A stretch of DNA of 37,192 nucleotides, taken from NCBI GenBank assembly GCA_913775795.1, contig CAJYLT010000086.1, positions 1 through 37,192 of the forward strand, written 5' to 3'. Position numbers and translations under genes: made by a program. Source of the stretch: an uncultured Sphingomonas sp. (GTDB taxonomy: Bacteria > Pseudomonadota > Alphaproteobacteria > Sphingomonadales > Sphingomonadaceae). Shown here in pieces: positions 15,100 through 23,941 of the stretch (its first letter is position 1; each line of letters opens with the position of its first letter). The notes beneath the pieces are model-generated. The model was given only the letters and a program-made list of their open reading frames with translations. It did no database searches and was not told the origin of the DNA.

Positions 15100-15839
15100 G
15101 GCTTCGGCTCCACCGTGGCGGGAACGCCCGTGGGCTTGCGGCGACGACGCAGCAGCAGAACGACGGGCCACGCGACCACGCCCAGCACGAGCAGGACGCG
15201 CATCAATGGCGTATCGAACTGCGCCACCGACAGGTCGCGCTGAACGGGCGCCGCCTGGCTGGGAAACATCACGACCGACACCTTGTCGTATTGCAGCCCC
15301 TCGACCGAGTTGGTGACGAGGCTCTTGATCGCGCCGGTCTGGCTGCGCAGCTCGAAGCCCGGCTGATACTTGACGAACACCGCTGCGGACGACGGCTTGG
15401 TCTTGTCCGACAAGGGATCGACTTCCGGGATCGCCAGATGCACGCGCGCCTCGACCACGCCGTCGATCGCGCTGACCGTGCGGCTCAGCTCTTGGGACAG
15501 ACCGTAGATCAGCCGCGCGCGCTCCTCCACCGGCGAAGACACGAATCCCTTCTTGGCGAACACGTCGCCCAGCGACTGGAACTCGTCGCGGGGCAGGCCC
15601 TGTGCCTTCAGCACCTCGACCGCGCGGGCGAACTGGTCCTGGCTGACCGCGATCGACCATTCGCCCTCGCCCGAGGCCTGCTTGGTCGCGCTGATGTTCG
15701 CGCCGCGCAGCGCCGCGATCATCTCGTTCGCCTGCGGTTCCTTGAGCTTGCCATAGACCTCCTGCTCGCCGCAGCCCGACAGGGTGGCGGCGGCGAGGAT
15801 CAGGCCGATCGGCATCAGATGGCGCGTAAGGGCGCGCAT
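15096..15839 (-). CDS. sctJ: SctJ, inner-membrane ring lipoprotein (247 aa)
   Basis: It has a lipoprotein signal with lipobox LSGC (C23), the YscJ/FliF ring-building domains (GKLKEPQANEMIAALRGANI, then GLSQELSRTVSAIDGVVEAR), and a C-terminal membrane span (RVLLVLGVVAWPVVLLL) followed by RRRRK. SctJ forms the inner ring of the basal body with SctD. GGGAGAAG lies just before the ATG. The 18-nt gap to sctI is one of only three non-overlapping junctions in the leftward operon. Confidence 0.95.
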   Translation of the reverse strand: MRALTRHLMPIGLILAAATLSGCGEQEVYGKLKEPQANEMIAALRGANISATKQASGEGEWSIAVSQDQFARAVEVLKAQGLPRDEFQSLGDVFAKKGFVSSPVEERARLIYGLSQELSRTVSAIDGVVEARVHLAIPEVDPLSDKTKPSSAAVFVKYQPGFELRSQTGAIKSLVTNSVEGLQYDKVSVVMFPSQAAPVQRDLSVAQFDTPLMRVLLVLGVVAWPVVLLLRRRRKPTGVPATVEPKP

Positions 15840-15857
15840 AGGCTTCTCCCGTCCGCC

Positions 15858-16259
15858 TCAGCTCTGCTGGCGGAACAGTTGCTGGACGCCGTCCGAGCTG
15901 CGGTTGGCGATGTTGGAGGTGAGCTGGCAGTGGAACATGAACTCCTGACAGCGCATCGTGAGGTTCACGATCTCGCCCGGCGTCAGCTCCCCGCCAGAGG
16001 TTTCGGCGGTGCGGGCATAGTCCGACACCGACTTGGCCTCCGTATTCACCTTGTCGAGCGTGCCGAGCAGGTCCTTGACCGCGGGCGGTACGTCGCTGGC
16101 GCCGCCGACGCGCTGCGCTAACTGTGCCGCCATGGCGTTCTCGAACTGGGCGGTGGCCTCCGGCCCGACCTGCTGCGGCATGGCGGGGGCGATGTCGAAC
16201 GACTTCGCACCCACCATTTCCGGCGACGCCGCCTGTGCGGCGATGGCCTCGATCGACAC
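15858..16259 (-). CDS. sctI: SctI, inner rod protein (133 aa)
   Basis: I chose the GTG at 16259 because AAGGGC lies 8 nt upstream, 5 nt after the sctF stop. Upstream codons belong to a shadow of sctF. The C-terminus (LTPGEIVNLTMRCQEFMFH, then NIANRSSDGVQQLFRQQS) is the hallmark helix pair of YscI/PrgJ-type rod proteins, which polymerise inside the basal body beneath the needle. Two cysteines in that segment are unusual for a secreted rod subunit. Position between sctF and sctJ supports the call. Confidence 0.88.
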   Translation of the reverse strand: MSIEAIAAQAASPEMVGAKSFDIAPAMPQQVGPEATAQFENAMAAQLAQRVGGASDVPPAVKDLLGTLDKVNTEAKSVSDYARTAETSGGELTPGEIVNLTMRCQEFMFHCQLTSNIANRSSDGVQQLFRQQS

Positions 16260-16264
16260 CTGCG

Positions 16265-16585
16265 TCAGCCCTTGCGCGCCATCGTCTCGAGCGCCTTGGA
16301 GACGCTGTCGAGCGAGGTATGCGAGCTGTTCGACAGGAAGCTCATCTTCATCGATTCGGCAGTGAGCTGCGTGATGGCGGAGGGCGTGTCGCCGCCGTCG
16401 TTCGCCATCAGGTCGCTGCGCTGCTCGATCGCCGACGCCTGCCGGTCGAGCGCGTTGCCCCAGGCGGCGGCGAACGCCTCGAACCAGTTGCCCGATCCGC
16501 TCCGCGCGGGGCGCTGGGTGTTGAGCGGGGCGGCGGCCATGGTGGACAGGTCGGTGGCGACCGGCATGCTGTTGATCTGGGTCAC
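16265..16585 (-). CDS. sctF: SctF, candidate needle subunit (106 aa)
   Basis: The protein has an unstructured N-terminus and two predicted helices (NWFEAFAAAWGNALDRQASA and LDSVSKALETMARKG) around a turn, the hairpin shape of needle subunits. The gene is next to sctI, as expected. It starts with GTG at 16585, 7 nt after GGAG; a second GTG at 16591 is too close to that site. At 106 aa it is longer than most needle subunits (about 80 aa), and sequence identity cannot be judged by eye, so another early substrate is possible. Confidence 0.7.
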   Translation of the reverse strand: MTQINSMPVATDLSTMAAAPLNTQRPARSGSGNWFEAFAAAWGNALDRQASAIEQRSDLMANDGGDTPSAITQLTAESMKMSFLSNSSHTSLDSVSKALETMARKG

Positions 16586-16605
16586 GGGCACTCTCCTTCA
16601 GGATT

Positions 16606-17745
16606 TTAAAGACGAAGTTCCTCGACGCGGCCGTCCTTTTCGAAGCGGACAAGGCCGTGTTCGACGGCGATCAGGCGGTGGCCGGTCGGCAGGACCGAAC
16701 CCGGAAACCACTTGGAACCATCGGCGGTGGCGATGTGCGGCGGATCTTCGACCACGGTGGCGAGGCCCGTGCCGCTGGAAGCGAAGAGCGTCTGGAGCGG
16801 ATTGCCGCCGCGGCTGTCGTCGACGCGGAAACTGACGCGGCGCAGGCCGGGCAGGTCGCGCGACAGGATCTGGCGAAGCTGGTCCTGCCGGTCGGCCGGC
16901 AGATAAGGCGCCTCGACCGCGATGCCGCCCAGGCCCGAGGGCACCGCGCGCGCGTCGAGGCCCTGTGCGGTCAGGATATCGGTGGCCGCGCTCGCCAGCG
17001 ACTGGGCCGAACTCACGTCGACCATGACGGGGCCGTAAGCCTGTTGCGCGATCTCTCGCACGCGGGCGATATCGCCCTCGCTCTCGACCGCACCCGCGAC
17101 GACGAGGCCGCCGCTGGGATTGCGCGTTACCTCGAGCGCGCGATAGCCGGCGTCGCGGTACGCGCTTTCGAGTGCGGCGGGGCCGCCGAACTGTTCCTCG
17201 ATGAACGCGCCGGTGGGGCCGGCGGCGGCGGCGACGAGCATGATCGCGGCGCTGGCGATCGCGACATGCATCACGCTCACCCGCTCAGCGACGGTGGACA
17301 GCGCGGTGCGGCCCATCGCCTCCGCCCGGTCGAGCATCGTCGGCGCGGCGAGCGGCGCGACGGGCGCGGCGATCGGCCCCGCCGCCAGCTCGCTCGCGTC
17401 GGTCCAGCGCAGCGAGGCGCGCTCGCCATGTGCGACGAGGTGCTCACCGAGGCGGAAGGGAAGGTAGGGCGGCAGTCGCGCTTCCTCGCCGGCCGCCAGC
17501 GTCCGGCCGAGCAGTTCGACCTGCCCCGATAGCACACGCAGGTCGGCGGCGCCGTCGCCCAGCGTCAGTTCGACCGCGCACCCCTGGCACCCCGCGCCGC
17601 GCAGCACGACGTCGTTGGCAAGGCCGTGGCCGATGCAGACGCGCCGGTCGCGGGCTAGGGGATAGTCCTTGCCCGCCAGCCGCCCGCCGACGATGCGGAG
17701 CACGGCGGCAAGGTCGGTCGCCGGGGTGACGCGATGCTGGGTCAT
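16606..17745 (-). CDS. sctD: SctD, outer inner-membrane ring protein (379 aa)
   Basis: The N-terminal FHA-like cytoplasmic domain (LRIVGGRLAGKDYPLARDRR, then CIGHGLANDVVL) is followed by one membrane span (MHVAIASAAIMLVAAAAG, about residues 158-176) and periplasmic ring-building/BON-type repeats (GGLVVAGAVESEGDIARVRE). This is the SctD/YscD architecture. The cytoplasmic part docks SctK/SctQ, and the periplasmic part forms the ring around SctJ. The start overlaps the sctC stop (ATGA), and the gene is followed closely by sctF. Confidence 0.93.
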   Translation of the reverse strand: MTQHRVTPATDLAAVLRIVGGRLAGKDYPLARDRRVCIGHGLANDVVLRGAGCQGCAVELTLGDGAADLRVLSGQVELLGRTLAAGEEARLPPYLPFRLGEHLVAHGERASLRWTDASELAAGPIAAPVAPLAAPTMLDRAEAMGRTALSTVAERVSVMHVAIASAAIMLVAAAAGPTGAFIEEQFGGPAALESAYRDAGYRALEVTRNPSGGLVVAGAVESEGDIARVREIAQQAYGPVMVDVSSAQSLASAATDILTAQGLDARAVPSGLGGIAVEAPYLPADRQDQLRQILSRDLPGLRRVSFRVDDSRGGNPLQTLFASSGTGLATVVEDPPHIATADGSKWFPGSVLPTGHRLIAVEHGLVRFEKDGRVEELRL

Positions 17746-19619
17746 GGCTTGCCCTTCTTCTCTTGGAGCACCGGCGGCGTGAGCGGATTGCCGGTCGGCA
17801 GCCGCGCGGTGACCTCGGCCCCGCCTGGTACCGGCAGCGCGGCGACGGCGCCGCCCGGCTGGACCTGGTCGAGGCGGATGATGCGCGGGGTGATGAGGAA
17901 CAGCCGCTCGGTCTGCTGACGGTTGCGGTTGCGCGTCTTGAACAGCTCGCCGAGGATCGGGATGTCGCCGAGCAACGGGATCTTCGCTTCCGCATCGAAC
18001 TGCGCGTTGACGGTCAGGCCGCCGAGCAGCAGGCCCTCGCCCTCGTTGATCATCGCCTGCGTGTTGACGCTGGCGCGCTCGACCACCGGAATGTCGTCGA
18101 CTTCCTGGTTGAGGAGCGTGCCGTCCTCGACCCCGACGACCATGCGGATGCGCGGCTGGCCATTGTCGATCAGGACGTGAGGATTGACGCGCAGTACCGT
18201 GCCGGCGGTGACGTTGAACAGGTCGACCTGCCGATCGCCGGCGATGCGGACGTAGAAGGTGCGCGTGCGGTCGAACACCGCCTCGATATTCGAGAGCGTG
18301 ACGATCTGCGGCCGCGACACGATCTTCGCCGCGCCCTTGCGCTCCAGCGCGGAGATGCGGCCGATGAACTCGCGGTTGGCGCCGATCACGCCCGACAGCG
18401 ACAGCCCCTCGTTCACCGCCCCCAGCCGGCTGATATCGTTCGCCGGGTTGCCCGAGCGACGGAGAATGTCGCCGCCGAACAGCGCATTGAATCCCTGGCT
18501 GCGGATACGCCAGTCGATGCCGAGGTCGCGCAGCTTCTCGATGTTGAGGTCGATGATCGTCGCTTCGAGCTCGACGATCTGCGGTGCGATGTCGAGTGCG
18601 CGGACGAGACCTTCATAGGCGGGCATGTTTTCCGGCCGGTCGCGGACGATGACCGCGTTGAGCGACGGGTCAATCGCGATGCGCGGGCCGCCCTGCGGCC
18701 CCGGCTCACGCGCGGAGGCGACGGGGACGGGCGTCGTCGGCGGCAGCCCGAGATACTCGTCGTCGTAAGGGGCGAACTGCGCGGTCTGGCCGGGATCGGG
18801 CGCGGTGCTGTTCAGCCCGCGCCCGCCGAGGCGCTGCGCGCTCTGGCGAAGCGTGCGACCGCCATAGCTGCCGCTGACGCCCGCGACCGCCGAACCGTCG
18901 CCCATGATCCGGCTCAAGGACGTGCCGACCCCCGGCACCGTCAGCTCGCGCCCGCCCGCCACCAGCTTGGTATCGTCGGCGCGCGCATAGCGCAGGTAGA
19001 AGACGCGCAGCTCGTAGGGTTCGATATAGCTCGGCCCCTGCGCCGCGGCAGGCGCGATCTGCGCCGTGTTCGGGCCGGTGCCACCCATTCCCGGCATCGA
19101 CCGATTGGGCGCTGCGGCGGCGAGCTGCTGCACCTGGTCGAGGAAGCGCGGCACGCCCGTCGCGAGGATCGTCGCGTCGCCGGTCGGGCGCACGCGGTTG
19201 GTCGCGTCGGCGAGGCCCGCATCGGACACGCCCGCCGCCAGTTCGGGCGCGCGGCCCGCGGGGACCGACACGGTGCGGCTCTCGACCTGATCGGCCGAAT
19301 AGACCGTCACGACCGACCCGTCATAATAGGCGATCAGGTTGAACGCGCGCGACACCTGGTTCCAGACCTGTGCCGGCGCGCCCGAGAAGCGGCCGTTGAT
19401 CTTGCCCGTCACCCGCGCATCGACGTTGACCGTCAGGCCTGCGGAGGAAAAGAACTCGCGCACGAAGGCGCCGACGTCCTGGTTGCGCGGGGTGAGCGTC
19501 ACCGGCCGCGTGCGAAAGGGCGGGTCGGCGGCGATGGTCGGCTGCGGCGCGACCAGCATCAGCGCCGCGATGGCGGCGGTGGCGGTGCCGGTCAGCGTGA
19601 AGGTCCGTGCAAGGCTCAC
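17742..19619 (-). CDS. sctC: SctC, outer-membrane secretin (625 aa)
   Basis: A Sec signal peptide (residues 1-31, ending TIAADP) precedes N0/N1 domains (NQDVGAFVREFFSSAGLTVN, then DARVTGKINGRFSG), an N3-type domain (PSLNAVIVRDRPENMPAYEG) and the secretin core (VELEATIIDLNIEKLRDLGI, then NTQAMINEGEGLLLGGLTV, then IPLLGDIPILGELFKTRNRN). The VPVVERASVNT and LLLGGL motifs are diagnostic of secretins. This gene is what marks the cluster as an injectisome-type system and not a flagellum. The middle carries a Gly/Pro/Ser-rich insertion. The start overlaps sctV (ATGA). Confidence 0.97.
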   Translation of the reverse strand: MSLARTFTLTGTATAAIAALMLVAPQPTIAADPPFRTRPVTLTPRNQDVGAFVREFFSSAGLTVNVDARVTGKINGRFSGAPAQVWNQVSRAFNLIAYYDGSVVTVYSADQVESRTVSVPAGRAPELAAGVSDAGLADATNRVRPTGDATILATGVPRFLDQVQQLAAAAPNRSMPGMGGTGPNTAQIAPAAAQGPSYIEPYELRVFYLRYARADDTKLVAGGRELTVPGVGTSLSRIMGDGSAVAGVSGSYGGRTLRQSAQRLGGRGLNSTAPDPGQTAQFAPYDDEYLGLPPTTPVPVASAREPGPQGGPRIAIDPSLNAVIVRDRPENMPAYEGLVRALDIAPQIVELEATIIDLNIEKLRDLGIDWRIRSQGFNALFGGDILRRSGNPANDISRLGAVNEGLSLSGVIGANREFIGRISALERKGAAKIVSRPQIVTLSNIEAVFDRTRTFYVRIAGDRQVDLFNVTAGTVLRVNPHVLIDNGQPRIRMVVGVEDGTLLNQEVDDIPVVERASVNTQAMINEGEGLLLGGLTVNAQFDAEAKIPLLGDIPILGELFKTRNRNRQQTERLFLITPRIIRLDQVQPGGAVAALPVPGGAEVTARLPTGNPLTPPVLQEKKGKP

Positions 19620-21580
19620 TCAGTCGCTCCCATATCGTTGTTCTCCAGGGCGGCAGGGGTCCGGTCGAGCTGTCCCACCACGTCCAGCGGAATCGACGGC
19701 GACAGCTCGTTGAAGGCAAGGATCGGCACCTCGAACAGGTCGGGGCCGACCAGCCGACGAAGCGGCCGGCGAAGCTCGAACGCGGTCAGCACCGCGCGCG
19801 CGCCGGTCGAGGCAACCTGTTCGCGCAGCATCGCGATCATCTGGCGCGCATGGTCGGGCTCCATCGCGAGGCGGGCGACGCCGTCGACGGTGCGGATATT
19901 GTCGCGCAGGAACCGCTCCAGCGCGGCACCGACGACGAGGACGGGGAAGCGCCCATCGACGACATGCGGCAGCGAGAGGTAGCGCTTGAGCGAGTTGCGG
20001 GTGAGGTCCGCGATCGGGATCGCATTCCGCTCCGCCTGGCCCGCCTCGGCGATCGCCTCCAGCACGTCGCGCATGTTGCGCAGCGGTACTTCCTCCTCCG
20101 CAAGAAGCCGGAGCACCTCGGCGATCTTCGACGCCGGGACGGCGCGAACGACTTCCTTGACGACATCCGGGTAATCGGTGCCGACGCGGTTGAGCAGCGC
20201 GGTGGTTTCCTGAAGACCAAGGAAACGGCCGATCTCACGGCGGAGCACCGCCTCAAGCGCGGGCGCGACCTGTGACAGGTCCTCGCCCTCGATCCCGCCA
20301 CTGGCCACCGGGGCATCGTGAACGTACGCCGCCCACTTGCCCGGCTCGCCCGCGGGCAGCGCCTTCGGCTCGATCGCGGCGGCGGGCAGGGGCAGGCCGG
20401 TACGTTCCTGCACCCGCTCCAGCATCGCGGCGATACCGTCGACCAGCGCGGCGACGCGTGCGGCGTCGAGGCCCGGCGCCGCCACTTCGATCAGCAGCGG
20501 GCGCACCTGACGCGGGGCGGGGGCGCGGACCTCGACCTCGGCCGGCATGACCGCCGGACGATTGTCGACGCGCGCCCATTTCGCGTCGATCCACTTGCGC
20601 GTCACCGGATGCTGCATCGCGCCGCCGCTGAGCAGGGCCGAGGCAAGGCCGAGAAAGACGAGCGTCGGGAAGCCGGGGATCAGGCCCATCAGCACGCAGA
20701 TGCCGCCGGCGATGAACAGCACGCGCGGCTTGCCGCCCATCTGTGCGGCGATCGCGGGGCCGAGGTCGCGCTCGGCCTCCTCGTCCGTGGTGCGCGTAAC
20801 CAGCAGACCCGCCGCCATCGCGCTGAACAGCGCCGGCAGCTGCGCGACCAGGCCGTCGCCGATCGTCAGGATCGAATAGGTCTGGACCGCATCGCCGATC
20901 TCCATGCCCCGAGAGAACATGCCGACCGCCAGCCCGCCGATCAGGTTGACGAGCACGATGACGATCGAGGCGATGGCGTCGCCCTTGACGAACTTCATCG
21001 CGCCGTCGAGGCTGCCGTGCAGCTTGGATTCGTTTTCGAGCGTGCGGCGGCGCGCCCGCGCCTCGTCCTTGGTGATGAGGCCGGAGCGCAGGTCGCTGTC
21101 GATCGACAACTGCTTGCCGGGCATCGCGTCGAGGCTGAAGCGCGCCGCGACTTCCGCCACGCGCTCGGCACCCTTCGAGATCACGATGAACTGGACGATC
21201 GTGATGATGAGAAACACGACCAGCCCGACGACCAGCTCGCCGCCCGCCACCATCTCACCGAATTGTTGGACGATGTGGCCGGCATGCGCCTGGGTCAGGA
21301 TCATGCGCGTGGCTGCGATCGACAGCGACAGGCGGAACAGCGTGCTGAGCAAAAGCACGGTCGGGAAGGTCGAGAAGTCGAGCGGCTTGTGGATGTAGAG
21401 CGCGCTCAGCAGCAGCAGCACGCCGATCGTGATATTCGCCGCGATCAGGATGTCGAGGACGAGCGCCGGCAGCGGCAGGATCAGCAGCGCGACGATCGCC
21501 ACCACGCCCGCGACGAGCATGACGTCGGCGGGACGCAGCCCCCCGCGCGGCAGGCGGGCCAGGAGCGCGGCGGCGCTCAC
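19616..21580 (-). CDS. sctV: SctV, export gate protein (654 aa)
   Basis: This FlhA/YscV homologue has about eight N-terminal membrane spans, the FHIPEP-type loop (LDAMPGKQLSIDSDLRSG, then RRRTLENESKLHGSLDGAMK) and a C-terminal cytoplasmic domain that forms the nonameric ring. The conserved cytoplasmic loop KGDAIASIVIVLVNLIGG is intact. It binds chaperone-substrate complexes and uses the proton gradient for export. At 654 aa it is slightly shorter than usual. It lies second in the leftward operon, after the lytic transglycosylase. Confidence 0.97.
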   Translation of the reverse strand: MSAAALLARLPRGGLRPADVMLVAGVVAIVALLILPLPALVLDILIAANITIGVLLLLSALYIHKPLDFSTFPTVLLLSTLFRLSLSIAATRMILTQAHAGHIVQQFGEMVAGGELVVGLVVFLIITIVQFIVISKGAERVAEVAARFSLDAMPGKQLSIDSDLRSGLITKDEARARRRTLENESKLHGSLDGAMKFVKGDAIASIVIVLVNLIGGLAVGMFSRGMEIGDAVQTYSILTIGDGLVAQLPALFSAMAAGLLVTRTTDEEAERDLGPAIAAQMGGKPRVLFIAGGICVLMGLIPGFPTLVFLGLASALLSGGAMQHPVTRKWIDAKWARVDNRPAVMPAEVEVRAPAPRQVRPLLIEVAAPGLDAARVAALVDGIAAMLERVQERTGLPLPAAAIEPKALPAGEPGKWAAYVHDAPVASGGIEGEDLSQVAPALEAVLRREIGRFLGLQETTALLNRVGTDYPDVVKEVVRAVPASKIAEVLRLLAEEEVPLRNMRDVLEAIAEAGQAERNAIPIADLTRNSLKRYLSLPHVVDGRFPVLVVGAALERFLRDNIRTVDGVARLAMEPDHARQMIAMLREQVASTGARAVLTAFELRRPLRRLVGPDLFEVPILAFNELSPSIPLDVVGQLDRTPAALENNDMGATE

Positions 21581-22365
21581 CGCGTCAGCCCCGCGCGGCG
21601 ATACCCCTCGTACCGGGCCATGACCTTGCGGACATAGGCCTGCGTCTCGGCATAGGGGGGCACGCGGTTGCCATAGCGCGCGACCGCGCCCTCGCCGGCG
21701 TTGTAGGCGCCGAGGATCAGGTCGAAGTTGCGGCCGTAGCGGCGTTGCAGCTTCTTGAGATGACGGGCGCCGGCATCGACGTTGACCGCCGGGTCGAACA
21801 GCGCGACCGGCTGGACGCCCAATCCGCGGCCGGTTTCGGGCATGATCTGCATCAGCCCGCGCGCGCCGACATAGCTGACCGCGCGCGGGTTGCCGGCCGA
21901 TTCGGTCGCGATGATCGCGTGAAGGAACAGCGGATCGACCTTGTAGGCGGCGGCGGTGCGGAAGATGTGCGCGTCATAGGCGCTGACGGGCACGCGGCCG
22001 CCGCTGCGCATCGACAGGCTGACCGGCTGGCGTGCGCGGCGTTCGCGGGCGCGCTTCTTGGCCGGGCTCTCATCCTCGTCCTCGACGCCGATGATCCGCG
22101 CGACGCTGGGGTCGGCGGGAAGCGCGACGGGCGGCGCGTGGACGATCTTGTCACCGCAATTGGCGAGCGCGGCATAGCGGTCGCCGGCGCGCGGATTGGC
22201 GACGCGCACCTGACCCTCGACCGGACAATCGCCGAAGTAACGTTCGGCCTCACGCTTGATCTTCTGCGCGGTCTTGTCGGTATGCTGCGCCGAAGCGACA
22301 GTCGTCGTAAAGAAGACCGACAGCATAACGCCGGCGGCCATCATCCGAAAATCGTTCTTCTTCAC
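21577..22365 (-). CDS. T3SS-linked lytic transglycosylase (262 aa)
   Basis: I chose the GTG at 22365, preceded by GGAGGGG with 8 nt spacing; the open frame to 23280 is antisense to sctU. A Sec signal (VKKNDFRMMAAGVMLSVFF, cleavage near ASAQ, residue 27) leads to a spacer and a C-terminal SLT domain with catalytic E155 (IIATESAGNPRAVSYVGARG), then GLMQIMPETG and AYNAGEGAVARYG. It should open the peptidoglycan so the basal body can assemble. It heads the leftward operon, so it is made together with the rings. The domain is close to VirB1/IagB-type enzymes. Confidence 0.93.
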   Translation of the reverse strand: MKKNDFRMMAAGVMLSVFFTTTVASAQHTDKTAQKIKREAERYFGDCPVEGQVRVANPRAGDRYAALANCGDKIVHAPPVALPADPSVARIIGVEDEDESPAKKRARERRARQPVSLSMRSGGRVPVSAYDAHIFRTAAAYKVDPLFLHAIIATESAGNPRAVSYVGARGLMQIMPETGRGLGVQPVALFDPAVNVDAGARHLKKLQRRYGRNFDLILGAYNAGEGAVARYGNRVPPYAETQAYVRKVMARYEGYRRAGLTR

Positions 22366-22801
22366 GGGCTCGCCCCTCCATCGGACATGGCGATGCCGCC
22401 AAGCCCAGGTTCGATCCGTGCAACGAGGTGGAGCCGAGATACGCCGGTCCACCCAATCCCCGTCAGGCCGACTAGCGACCATATGTTGCTCAAATGTTGC
22501 GCTTTTCGACGAGATGAAAGCGTGGAGCGTCGACCCGATAGGAAAAATCGGACGAACCGATGCAACTGATCGATGAGAGCGATAACGGCGCCGCAAGCCC
22601 CATTTCGGGTCAACGCGAGCGATAAACCGTTCGCCGCTCATTATCCGAAAATGATTGACCGCCGCAATTCTGCCACGTCTTTTAAGGGGAATTACTTGTT
22701 CGTGTAGCGAAGTCCCCACTTCCAAACGCCCCTGTTGGGCGACCCGATCAATCAGCGCCGCGCCTCCGGACCGGAGCCGCGCGGCGCCGTCGGAGTAGCG
22801 G
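22366..22801. promoter_or_regulatory. Divergent T3SS promoter region (436 bp)
   Basis: No gene is supported here. The region is more AT-rich than its flanks, mainly at 22480-22560 and 22640-22710, as expected for the promoters of both secretion operons. It holds a lone CGACTA half-site (22469-22474) of the dyad seen elsewhere in the locus, and a GGTGGA...TCCACC inverted repeat (22427-22453). TTGACC at 22655-22660 is a possible -35 for the rightward operon. None of these is proven. Confidence 0.5.
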
Positions 22802-23941
22802 ATGGCGGACAAGGAACAAGGCGGCGACAAGACCGAGAAGCCGACGCCCAAGCGACTGCGCGATGCACGGCTGAAGGGCGATATCGCGAAGTCCAAGGAT
22901 CTGTCGGCGGCGCTCTCGATGGTCGCCTGGGGCGTTCTGTTCATGGTCGGCGCGGGCTTCGTCGCGGCGCGAATCGCCGACTTCACCGAATTGAGCCTGG
23001 CGCATTCAACGGGTGATTCGTTCCGCGCGACGCTCCAGGGGCTCGGCACCAGCGCCTTCGTTCTCGTCCTGGTCGTCGCGGCGATCGTGCTGATCCCCGC
23101 GGCGATCGCTGGCCTCGCGGGCGAGTTCCTCCAGACCGGCGCGCTTATCACGACCGAGAAGCTCAAGCCGCAGCTCTCGAAGCTCGACCCCGTCGAGGGG
23201 CTGAAGCGGATGTTCAGCCCCGACAATCTGTTCGAGCTTGCCAAGACCATCCTCAAGGCCGCGCTGGTGATCGCGATCACCGCGGGGGTGCTCTACGCCT
23301 CGATCGACAAGTTCGCGGCGCTGATGCACGCGGCGGGCTGGGGGCTGGACAGCCGCGCCGGGCCGAAGCTCGCCGCGGCGGTGCTCGACCTGACGCAATC
23401 GCTCACGCTTCAACTCGTCGGCTGGACGGTGGCGGTCTTCCTTGTCGTCGCCGCCGCCGACCGCGCCTGGGTCCAGCACCGCTACGTCAAGAAGCTGATG
23501 ATGAGCCGCCGCGACATCCGCCAGGAGCACAAGGATAACGAGGGCGACCCGATGCTGAAGCAGCAGCGGCGCCAGATGCACGAGGAATGGGCCAACCAGA
23601 ACGCCGTCGCGGCGGCAGGCACGGCCAATGTCCTGCTCACCAACCCGACGCATCTGGCGGTCGCGCTCGACTACGACCCCGCCGACTGCCCGGTGCCGGT
23701 CATCGCCGCCAAGGGCGAGGGGCCGCTCGCCGCCGCGATGCGCGCGGAGGCGGAGGCGAACGGCGTGCCGATCGTCCGCAACGTGCCGCTTGCCCGCACC
23801 GTCTTCGCCACCTCGGGCGTGGGGGATGTCATTCCGGAGGACCAGTTCGACGTGATTGCCGAGATCATCCTGTGGGCCAGACGCGCCCGCGCCGACGAGA
23901 CGCCGCGCCTGCGTGAGGACGACCATGGGGAATGGGCATGA
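22802..23941 (+). CDS. sctU: SctU, autocleaving export switch protein (379 aa)
   Basis: This FlhB/YscU homologue begins with the family's basic start (DKTEKPTPKRLRDARLKGDI), has four membrane spans, and contains the NPTH autocleavage site at N281-H284 within LLTNPTHLAVALDYD. Cleavage before Pro282 changes substrate specificity, working with SctP. GGAG lies 6 nt upstream of the ATG. It opens the rightward operon, and its stop overlaps the FliO-like start. It has roughly 20 more residues than many SctU proteins, mostly at the C-terminus. Confidence 0.96.
   Translation: MADKEQGGDKTEKPTPKRLRDARLKGDIAKSKDLSAALSMVAWGVLFMVGAGFVAARIADFTELSLAHSTGDSFRATLQGLGTSAFVLVLVVAAIVLIPAAIAGLAGEFLQTGALITTEKLKPQLSKLDPVEGLKRMFSPDNLFELAKTILKAALVIAITAGVLYASIDKFAALMHAAGWGLDSRAGPKLAAAVLDLTQSLTLQLVGWTVAVFLVVAAADRAWVQHRYVKKLMMSRRDIRQEHKDNEGDPMLKQQRRQMHEEWANQNAVAAAGTANVLLTNPTHLAVALDYDPADCPVPVIAAKGEGPLAAAMRAEAEANGVPIVRNVPLARTVFATSGVGDVIPEDQFDVIAEIILWARRARADETPRLREDDHGEWA

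Noticed and set aside
17763..19982. 739-aa open frame antisense to sctC and sctV
   Set aside because: Arg/Asp/His-rich translation without domains, lying opposite clearly conserved genes. High GC keeps such antisense frames open.
20318..21637. 439-aa open frame antisense to sctV
   Set aside because: Same reason: low-complexity, charged translation opposite an unmistakable export gate gene.
22600..22720. PIP-box type (TTCGC-N15-TTCGC) promoter upstream of the T3SS operons
   Set aside because: TTCGC occurs but no second copy at the required spacing, and no HrpX-type regulator is present.
22366..23280. N-terminal extension of the lytic transglycosylase frame
   Set aside because: It is antisense to sctU. 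The GTG at 22365 has a strong ribosome site and starts a proper signal peptide.
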